A stretch of DNA of 22,648 nucleotides, from the NCBI GenBank assembly GCA_041574955.1, contig JBFGNS010000069.1, positions 1 through 22,648 on the forward strand, given 5' to 3'. Source of the DNA: CALZJC01 sp041574955. Lineage in GTDB: Bacteria > Acidobacteriota > Thermoanaerobaculia > Multivoradales > JAHEKO01. The notes under the pieces are model-generated. The model ran no database searches. It was given only the letters and a program-made list of their open reading frames with translations, and was not told where the DNA came from. Position 1 is the stretch's first letter. The number at the start of each line of letters is the position of its first letter. Shown here in pieces: positions 5,959 to 13,000 of this stretch. Position numbers and translations under genes: made by a program.

Positions 5959-7101
5959 GTGCCTCGGCCCGGGCAGCTCGCACTCGTTCTTCTGCTGGCG
6001 GCCGCGAGCCTGCCGGCGGCGGCCGGCGCCCAGCAGCCGCCCGAAGCCTGCAGCCGCCACACCGAGCTCGACTTCTGGATCGGCCACTGGCGAGTGTTGG
6101 CCCAGGACGGCAGCGAGCTCGGCACCGACCGCGTCGAGCGGCTGCTCGGCGGCTGCGTCCTCCTGGAGCGCTGGCAGTCGCGGCGCGGCGGATCCGGCCT
6201 CGGCTTCCACTACTTCGACCCCGCCCTCGGCCGCTGGCGCCAGGAGTGGGTCGACGGCCGCGGTGGCGTGGCGCACGCCGTCGCCCGCCTGACGGGGGGC
6301 AGGGTCGAGTTCGACGGCGAGACGGTACGCGCCGACGGCATGTCGCTGCGCTCGCGGGCCGTGCTCGAACCGCTAGCCGACGGCCGGCTGCGCCACCGGA
6401 TCGAGCACTCGGCCGACGGCGGAGCCACCTGGACCCTCTACTTCGACGGCCTGTACGAACGGCTCGACACCGCGGCGGCCACCACCCCGACGGCCCCCAC
6501 CGCGGCGGCCCCGGACACGGCCGCTCCGCCGCCACCCTCCGCACCCGCCCCACCGGCGCCGGCGCCGGCGCCCGCGCCCGAGCCGCGCACCACCACCCAG
6601 CGGCCGGAGGCCGGCTCCGGCGTCACCGCGGTGTCGGACGAGGCGGCGGCCGAGATTCCGGCCGAGGAGCTGCCCCAGACCCGGATGGAGTCGCCGATGA
6701 CCCTCGAGGTCGAGCTCGGACCGCTCCACCTGCTGCCCGCCGGACAGGCGTGGTACACCACCGAGACCGAGGCCTTCGTGTGCAACGCGGCGACCTTGAA
6801 GCGGATCGAGGCGTCGAGCAGCGCGCGACGCGGCCGCCAGAAGATACGCCTGGCCTTCTCGATCCACACCTCCCGGTCGCGCAAGCGCGTCGACCTGGCG
6901 GTCGAGCTGCGCGCCGCCGGCCGCACCGTCGCCACGACCCGGCTCGACAAGCTGGCGGTCGGCCGGCTGACCACCAACTGGGACAAGCGGATGGGGGTCG
7001 AGGTCGAGGGCCAGCTCGAGCTGGCCGAGGGGGAGAGCCTCGAGCAGCTGTTCGCCGGCGACGCGGCACCGACCCTGCGGCTGACGCTGACCGTGCCCTA
7101 G
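5959..7101 (+). CDS. Secreted DUF1579-like protein with proline linker and extra C-terminal domain
   Basis: A 380-residue exported protein starting at GTG 5959, probably leaderless. Residues 1-24 are a signal peptide ending in AGA-Q. Residues about 33-170 match the DUF1579-type pattern: 'ELDFWIGHWRV', 'LLGGCVLLERWQS', 'GFHYFDPALGRWRQEWVD'. A Pro/Ala-rich low-complexity linker follows (about 173-215). The C-terminal part (about 240-380) is a beta-rich domain I do not recognise, with 'GQAWYTTETEAFVCN' and a late 'TTNWDKRMGVEVEGQLEL'. Function is unknown for both domains; DUF1579-like domains are common in secreted proteins of Acidobacteriota and relatives. Neighbours are not overlapping, so it is probably its own transcript. 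Confidence 0.82.
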   Translation: MPRPGQLALVLLLAAASLPAAAGAQQPPEACSRHTELDFWIGHWRVLAQDGSELGTDRVERLLGGCVLLERWQSRRGGSGLGFHYFDPALGRWRQEWVDGRGGVAHAVARLTGGRVEFDGETVRADGMSLRSRAVLEPLADGRLRHRIEHSADGGATWTLYFDGLYERLDTAAATTPTAPTAAAPDTAAPPPPSAPAPPAPAPAPAPEPRTTTQRPEAGSGVTAVSDEAAAEIPAEELPQTRMESPMTLEVELGPLHLLPAGQAWYTTETEAFVCNAATLKRIEASSSARRGRQKIRLAFSIHTSRSRKRVDLAVELRAAGRTVATTRLDKLAVGRLTTNWDKRMGVEVEGQLELAEGESLEQLFAGDAAPTLRLTLTVP

Positions 7102-7102
7102 G

Positions 7103-7136
7103 GGCCGGCGGGCGGCCAGGGCATCATCCGCCGGCC
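7103..7136 (+). terminator. GC-rich hairpin after the DUF1579-like gene
   Basis: A perfect 9-bp inverted repeat (7103-7111 with 7128-7136) with a 16-base loop starts one base after the TAG at 7099-7101. No T-run follows. By position it is a candidate U-less terminator. Confidence 0.4.
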
Positions 7137-7205
7137 GCCGAGCTCCGTAGATAGGGCAAAGGCGAGTGAATGCGCTCGACGGCGCGCCGCGGCTCTCGGC
7201 GCGGC

Positions 7206-7211
7206 TATACT
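7206..7211 (+). promoter_or_regulatory. Candidate -10 element (TATACT) for the 7239 gene
   Basis: TATACT matches five of six -10 bases and is 27 bases upstream of the ATG at 7239, leaving room for a short leader with its ribosome site. No matching -35 box is seen. The same hexamer occurs upstream of the gene ending at 121. Confidence 0.5.
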
Positions 7212-7238
7212 GACCTTCTCAACAAAAAGGAGCGAGAC

Positions 7239-7601
7239 ATGAGCAAGAAACTGATCCTGCTATCGCTGGCGCTGGTCCTGGCGGTCGTGCCGCTGGCGCT
7301 GGCCGACGGTCACGAGGGAAGCTGGACCGGCGAGGTCACCGACCTCGCCTGCTACGTCGCCCAGGGCGCCAAGGGCGCCGACCACGCCGACTGCGCCAAG
7401 GCGTGCGTCAAGAACGGCCAGCCGATGGGGCTGCTGACCGACGACGGCACGCTGGTGCTGCTGGCCGCCGACCACAAGAACGGCGAGCCGTACGAGAACC
7501 TCAAGGACATGGCCGGCTCGAAGGTCGTCGTCATGGGCGTGCTGGCCGAGCGCGACGGCATGAAGGTCGTCACCGTCAGCGGCGCCAAGGCCGCCGGCTG
7601 A
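7239..7601 (+). CDS. Small secreted three-cysteine protein
   Basis: A 120-residue exported protein. The start ATG at 7239 has AAAAGGAG (to 7232) 6 bases upstream; an upstream in-frame ATG at 7170 lies ahead of the candidate promoter and is rejected. Residues 1-22 form a clean signal peptide (SKK, then a leucine/valine core, ALA-D). The mature 98 residues contain C38, H49, C52 and C56 in 'LACYV...DHADCAKAC', then short beta strands ('GTLVLLAADH', 'KVVVMGVLAERDGMKVVTV') that suggest a small OB-like barrel. The C-x13-C-x3-C cluster with a nearby His could bind a metal or form disulfides. Similar small secreted proteins are common in Acidobacteriota-like genomes, but I cannot name a function. Confidence 0.85.
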   Translation: MSKKLILLSLALVLAVVPLALADGHEGSWTGEVTDLACYVAQGAKGADHADCAKACVKNGQPMGLLTDDGTLVLLAADHKNGEPYENLKDMAGSKVVVMGVLAERDGMKVVTVSGAKAAG

Positions 7602-7636
7602 GCCCCCGCCGGGCGCCCAGCGGGCGCGCCGGCACA

Positions 7637-7671
7637 CCGACCGGGCGCGGCGTCACCGCCCGCCCGGTCGG
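7637..7671 (+). terminator. Long GC hairpin between the 7239 and 7696 genes
   Basis: An 11-bp perfect inverted repeat (7637-7647 with 7661-7671) is topped by a further 4-bp pair (7649-7652 with 7657-7660) around loop TCAC, with one unpaired C at 7648. It lies 35 bases past the TGA at 7599-7601. No T-run follows. It is the strongest of the terminator-like hairpins in this part and may end the small-protein transcript or limit readthrough into the cytochrome gene. Confidence 0.45.
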
Positions 7672-7695
7672 CGCCTTACCCGCCACCCGACGCCC

Positions 7696-8469
7696 TTGCG
7701 GCCCAAGCGCATAGCCGCACTGCTGATCGGCGCGCTGCTCGTGGCGCTGGCGGTACCGCCGCTGGCGCGCTACGCCCTGTGGCGGCGAGAGCTCAACCCG
7801 GTCCTGCGCGGCCTGCTGGTGGCCGAACGGCAGGGCTGCTTCGGCTGCCACCGGCCGTGGGGCTCGCGCGAGATCCCCAACCCCGGTAGCCGCTGGGGCA
7901 GCGTGCCGCGCTTCGCCGGCGGCAACGCCATGATGTACGCCACCAGCCGCGCCGAGATCGAGCAGCTGATCCGCTTCGGCGCGCCGCGCGCCTGGCTCGA
8001 CGAGCCCACCGCGGCAGCCCGGCTCGAAGCCCAGCTGGTGCGCATGCCGGCCTACGGCGAGAGGCTCGACTCCGGCCAGCTCGCCGACCTGGTGGCCTTC
8101 GCGGCGGCGGTCGAGCGGGTCGAGCTGCCCGGCGGCGAGGCTGCCGCCGCCGGCCGGGAGCTGGCGCGGCGCCACGGCTGCGAGGCCTGCCACGGCGTCG
8201 AGGGCGCGGGCGGGCTACCCAACCCGCGGTCGCTGGGCGGCTTCGTGCCCGGGTTCGCGGGCGGCAACTTCCGCGACCTGGTGCGCGATCGGGCCGAGTT
8301 CGGCGAATGGGTGCGCGACGGCACCAGCTCGCGGCTCGCCTCGAACCCGTTGATCCGCTGGTTCTGGCGCCGTCAGGCGATCGCCATGCCGGCCTACGGT
8401 GAGCAGCTCGGCGAGGCCGAGATCGACGCGTTGTGGGCCTGGGTCGAGACGGTGCGCGGCGCCGGCTGA
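7696..8469 (+). CDS. Duplicated diheme cytochrome c, membrane-anchored
   Basis: A 257-residue c-type cytochrome. The start used is TTG at 7696, the only in-frame start that keeps the whole N-terminal hydrophobic segment (residues 5-24); no ribosome site is obvious, so the start is uncertain. Two heme-attachment motifs are present, C48-F-G-C51-H52 and C162-E-A-C165-H166, each followed by a probable axial methionine in MPAYGE/Q (M117 and M231). The two halves are related: both have '(I/L)PNP.S..G.VP.FAGGN' after the heme motif. The protein probably carries electrons in the periplasm, held to the membrane by the uncleaved N-terminus. The partner oxidase or dehydrogenase is not in the window. Confidence 0.88.
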   Translation: MRPKRIAALLIGALLVALAVPPLARYALWRRELNPVLRGLLVAERQGCFGCHRPWGSREIPNPGSRWGSVPRFAGGNAMMYATSRAEIEQLIRFGAPRAWLDEPTAAARLEAQLVRMPAYGERLDSGQLADLVAFAAAVERVELPGGEAAAAGRELARRHGCEACHGVEGAGGLPNPRSLGGFVPGFAGGNFRDLVRDRAEFGEWVRDGTSSRLASNPLIRWFWRRQAIAMPAYGEQLGEAEIDALWAWVETVRGAG

Positions 8470-8520
8470 GCGCGGCGCCATCGAACTTCGCTCCGCCGCC
8501 CGCGTATCTGTCGGGTAACC

Positions 8521-9687
8521 GTGAACCCGGCGATCGAACCCCGGCGGATCGACTCGGTCGACCTGCTGCGCGGGCTGGTCATCGTGCTGATGGCGCTCGA
8601 CCACGTGCGCGACTTCTTCGCGCCGTTCGGCTTCCAGCCGGAGAACCTCGAGCGCGCGTCGCCGGCGCTGTTCCTCACCCGCTGGGTGACCCACTTCTGC
8701 GCGCCGGTCTTCGTGCTGCTGGCCGGCCTGGGAGCGGCGCTCTACCGGGCCCGCGGGCGCTCCCGGCGCGAGGTGGCGTTCTTCCTCGCCACGCGCGGCG
8801 CGTGGCTGGTCCTGCTCGAGTTGACGGTGATCAACCTGAGCTGGCTCCACTTCATCTACGGCGGCTACGTGTTCATCCAGGTGATCTGGGTGCTCGGCAT
8901 CTCGATGCTGGTGCTGGCGGCGCTCGTCTGGCTGCCGCGCTGGGCGATCGCGGCGTTCGGGCTGGCGCTGGTGGCGGGGCACAACCTGCTCGACCGCATC
9001 GAGGCCGCCGACTTCGGCGATCTCGGGCTCGCCTGGGCGCTGCTGCACGAGCAGTTCTGGCAGCCGCTGGGCGACAGCTTCGGGCTGGTGGTGGTGTACC
9101 CGCTGCTGCCCTGGCCCGGGGTGATGGCGCTCGGCTACGCGCTGGGCGGCGTCTTCGGACTGCCCGCGGCCGAGCGGCGGCGCTGGCTGGCCCGTATCGG
9201 CCTGGCCGCCACCGCCGCCTTCGTCGTGCTGCGGGCGGTCGACCTGTACGGCGATCCGCGGCCGTGGGCGGAGCAGGCGCGCGGCGCGGTCTACACCGCG
9301 CTGTCGTTCCTGAACACCACCAAGTACCCGGCCTCGCTGCTGTTCCTGCTGATGACCCTAGGGCCCGCGATCGCGCTGCTGCCGCTGCTCGAGCGGTGGC
9401 GGGGCCGGCTGGGTCGCGCCCTGGTGACCTTCGGCCGGGTGCCGCTTTTCTTCTACCTGATCCACGTGCCGGCGATCCACCTGCTGGCCGCGGTCTGGTC
9501 GTGGGCGCGCTACGGTGCCGCCGGCTGGTGGTTCTCGAGGCCCGAGGGCTGGCCGCAAGGCTACACGCCGGACCTGGTAACGGCGTGGGTTGTCTGGCTG
9601 CTGGTCACGGCGGCGCTCTATCCGCTCTGCGCCCGCTTCGCCGAGCACAAGCGACGGAGCTCGTCGCGCCTGCTGCGTTACCTCTGA
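8521..9687 (+). CDS. DUF1624/HGSNAT-like multi-pass membrane protein
   Basis: A 388-residue integral membrane protein starting at GTG 8521. The N-terminus 'RIDSVDLLRGLVIVLMALDH' followed by VRDFF is the signature of the heparan-alpha-glucosaminide N-acetyltransferase-like / DUF1624 group, related to YeiB. About ten hydrophobic segments follow, with 'FLTRWVTHFCAPVFVLLAG' as the second conserved block and 'LFFYLIHVPAIHLLA' near residues 315-330. HGSNAT-type proteins move acetyl groups across the membrane to sugar amines; whether this member does so is inferred. It ends in a basic cytoplasmic tail. It lies 51 bases after the cytochrome gene, and no ribosome site is evident. Confidence 0.87.
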   Translation: MNPAIEPRRIDSVDLLRGLVIVLMALDHVRDFFAPFGFQPENLERASPALFLTRWVTHFCAPVFVLLAGLGAALYRARGRSRREVAFFLATRGAWLVLLELTVINLSWLHFIYGGYVFIQVIWVLGISMLVLAALVWLPRWAIAAFGLALVAGHNLLDRIEAADFGDLGLAWALLHEQFWQPLGDSFGLVVVYPLLPWPGVMALGYALGGVFGLPAAERRRWLARIGLAATAAFVVLRAVDLYGDPRPWAEQARGAVYTALSFLNTTKYPASLLFLLMTLGPAIALLPLLERWRGRLGRALVTFGRVPLFFYLIHVPAIHLLAAVWSWARYGAAGWWFSRPEGWPQGYTPDLVTAWVVWLLVTAALYPLCARFAEHKRRSSSRLLRYL

Positions 9688-10043
9688 CCGGCCGCGCCTC
9701 TCCTCCTCGCCGTCCCCTTCGGCAGGGCCGAGGCGCTGGTGGCGGCGGGGCCCGGTCGCCTGGCCGTCGGGGGCCCGGGCTGCGCCCCAAAAAGCACGTG
9801 CTGTCGCTCCGCCCGCGCCCCCGCCGGCTCGGCGCTCCCTCCGTGTAGCCTGAGTATCGGGTCACCGCAGTCCCACGGCCGACCGGCGCCGCGGTAGGCC
9901 CGCTTCATTGGCCGGCCGGGCGTAGCAGGTCCCCGCCGATCTGGCACCCGGCCGCCCCGCCGCCCGGCCGCCGCCCCGCTGCCTGTTGGCTTTTCTCTCC
10001 TGGCGCGGTATTTGTAGCGTGTTCGGACAGAAAGGGGGCAGCG
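9688..10043 (+). other. 356-base intergenic region upstream of the macroglobulin gene
   Basis: No convincing gene is present. Reading frames crossing it are low-complexity Arg/Pro/Gly without start signals. A loose 7-bp inverted repeat (9694-9700 with 9730-9736) lies just past the 8521 gene and could help termination. An AAAAAGCACGTGCT palindrome lies near 9788-9801. I searched by eye for a tRNA T-arm (GTTCGA) and found none. The last 60 bases hold the promoter candidate for the macroglobulin operon. Confidence 0.5.
9986..10014 (+). promoter_or_regulatory. Candidate promoter of the macroglobulin-pbpC operon
   Basis: TTGGCT (9986-9991) and TATTTG (10009-10014) are separated by 17 bases, giving four and three matches to the sigma-70 boxes. 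A strong AAAGGGGG ribosome site (10031-10038) lies 5 bases before the ATG at 10044. The -10 match is weak. Confidence 0.45.
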
Positions 10044-13000
10044 ATGACAGACCAGGGTGGCCGTCCGCAAGCTCATCCAGCAGGCGAGGGCTACCGCTGG
10101 CAGTGGCGCGACGCGGTGATCGCGGCCCTGGCCCTGGCGCTGGCGGTCACCGTCTGGCTGGCCAGGGGCGGCGGCCGGCCCGAAGCGACGCCGGCCGGCG
10201 GCGAGGCGATCTCGGTCTTCGAAGTGGTCATGGACCACGAAGAGCGGCGCTGGCTCGAGATCCTGTTCGACCGCCCGGTGCTGGCCGAGGACGGCGCCGT
10301 CCAGCCCGGCGACGTGCTGGACCGGCCGCCGGCGACGATCGAGCCGGCGCTCGCCGGGGTGTGGCGGTGGCGCGACCGTGCCGCGCTCCGCTTCGAGCCC
10401 AGCGGTGGCCTGGCGCCGGCCACCCGCTACCGGCTGTCGCTCATCCCCGACCGCATCCTGGGCCCCGACCAGGAGCTGGCGGGCAGCGGCGAGCTCGAGC
10501 TGCAGGTCGACCGGTTCGTGGTCGAGAGCGTCGAGGTGTGGGAAGAGCCCGACGACGACGGCGGCGTCGTGCTGCGCGGCACCGTCCAGTTCAACTACGC
10601 CGTCGAGCCCGAGCTGCTGGCGAGCCACCTGCGTCTCGAGGATCCGGCGGCTCGCGAGCCGGTCGAGATCCAGCTCGAGGCCGGCTGGCGCACTCCCTCG
10701 ATCCCGTTCCGCACCGCCCCGGTGCGCAAGCAGAAGCAGCCGCGGCAGCTCACCCTGGTGGTGGACGGCGAGCTCACCCCGGCCGACGGCAACGTGCCGC
10801 TGGCTGAGCCGTACCGCCACCCGGTGCCGCTCGGCTCGTCGGAGGTGCTCGAGGTGCGCGAGCTCGGCGGCCAGCCGGGTCTCGACGAGTCGACGCTGCG
10901 CGTGGTGCTCAGCTCGGCGGTGTCCGCCGAGCTGGCCGGGCCGTACCTCCAGGTCACCCCGGAGACCCGTTTCAAGCTGACCGCGGTGCGCAACGCGCTC
11001 GAGCTGCGCGGCCCGTTCACCCCCGGCTCGGCCTACCGGGTGCGGATCGCCGCCGGGCTGCCCGCCGCCGACGGCGCCACCTTGAAGCAGGCGTACGACG
11101 GCCGGCTGGTGCTCGCCAACCTGGCGCCGTCGATCGACTTCCAGAGCCAGGGCATGTTCCTGTCGCGCGGCGGGATGCGCAACCTGGCGCTCGAAACGGT
11201 CAACGTCAACCGCTTCGAGCTGGCCATCGACCGCGTCTACCGCAACAACTTGCTCTTCCTGTTCCGCCACCAGGGCGACTTCGACCAGGAGAGCGTCTAC
11301 CGCGGCGGCGGCGTGTGGCAGTCGCTGGGAGACCGGCTGGTGGAGCAGACGGTGCGCGTCGGCGGCGAGCGCAACCGCAAGACGACCACCGTCCTGTCGC
11401 TCGACGACTGGATCGACGCCGACGCCCCGGGCCTGTACCGCGTGATCGCCGGCCGCCCCGACCACTGGCAGGCGCCGCAGCGCTGGCTGCTGGTCACCGA
11501 CCTCGGGCTGGTGGCCAAGCAAGGCGAGGGCGAGGTGATGGTCTGGGTGCTGTCGCACCGCACGCTGGCGCCGGTGGCGGGCGCGCGCGTCGAGCTCGTC
11601 TCGGACCAGAACCAGACGATCGGCCGCGGCACCACCGGCGCCGACGGCACCTGGCACCTGCGCGACCCCGAGGCGCTCGCTACCGCCCGCCCGTTCCTGG
11701 TAACGGTCACCCGCGGCGACGACTTCAGCTTCCTCCACCTCGACCGCATGCAGGTCGACACGACCGGCCTCGACGTGGCGGGGGACGAGCGGCCGGCGGG
11801 CGGCTACACCGCCTTCCTCTACGGCGAGCGCGACATCTACCGCCCGGGCGAGACGGTGCGCGGCGCCGCCCTGGTGCGCGACGCGCGGCTGGCGCCGGCG
11901 CCCGCCGTGCCGGCGCTGCTCCGGCTGCGCGACCCGCAGGGCCGGGAGATCGCCACCCGCCGGCTCGAGCTGGACGCCCGCGGCATCACCCCGTTCGAGT
12001 GGCCGATGCCGGCCTACGCGCTGACCGGCCGGCAGAGCCTCGAGCTCGAGATCGCGCGCCAGATCGTCGGCCGCTACCGGTTCCAGCTCGAGGAGTTCGT
12101 GCCCGACCGGATCAAGGTCGAGATCCGGACCCCGGCCGAGGTTGCGCCCGGCCGGCCGCTGGGGTGGACCGTCGCCGGCAGCTACCTGTTCGGGCCGCCG
12201 GCGGCAGGGCTGGCGGCGGAGAGCCGCGTGCGGCTGCTCGACGCCACCTTCACCTCGCCGCGCCATCCCGAGTACAGCTTTCGCGAATCCGAGCGCTCGT
12301 TCGAGGAGCGCGAGCTGTTCAGCCGCCGGCTGCGGCTGGGCGACGACGGCACCGCCGGCTTCGAGGCCGACCTGCCGCGCGAGCGCGGGCTGCCCTCGTC
12401 GCTCGAGGCGCTGATCACGGCGCGCGTGCAGGAGGAGGGCGGCCGCGGCGTCACCGCCCGCAGCCGGCTGACGGTGCATCCCTACCCCTACTATCTGGGC
12501 GTCAAGCGGCGCGGTCCGGTCTACCCCGAGCTCGGCCAGCCGGTCGAGATCGACTGGGTGGCGGTGGCGCCGGACGGTACGGAGCGCGCCACCGGACCGC
12601 TGGTCGCCGAGCTCGTCCTCGACCGCTGGCAGACCGTGCTGCGGCGCACCCCCGCCGGCGGCTTCCGCTACGAGTCCAACCGCGAGTCGGTGGTGGTGTC
12701 GCGGCGCGAGATCGCCGGCGGCGCGGCCAGCGGCAGCTTCAGCTTCAGCGCCAGCGAGTACGGCAGCCACCGGGTGGTGCTCAGCGATCCGGCGACCGGC
12801 GCCGCGACCTCGGTCGGCTTCTACACCGGCGGCTGGGGCTACTCACCGTGGGCGGTGGAGAACCCCGACCGCATCGAGCTCGAGCTCGACCGCGGCGAGT
12901 ACCGGCCGGGCGAGACCGCCACGGTCCAGGTGCGGGCGCCGTTTCCCGGCAGGCTGATCCTGGCCGTCGAGCGCGAGGAGCTGTTCACCACGCAGGTGCA

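Noticed and set aside
7170..7238. An upstream ATG for the small secreted protein
   Set aside because: It would precede the TATACT element and bury the signal peptide; ATG 7239 has a correctly spaced ribosome site.
9688..10043. A tRNA or structured RNA in the long gap
   Set aside because: No T-arm motif or cloverleaf was found by eye on either strand.
9678..12770. A 1030-codon open frame on the minus strand
   Set aside because: It lies antisense to the macroglobulin gene, is Arg/Ala/Gly/His-rich without domain signatures, and arises from GC-rich codon bias.
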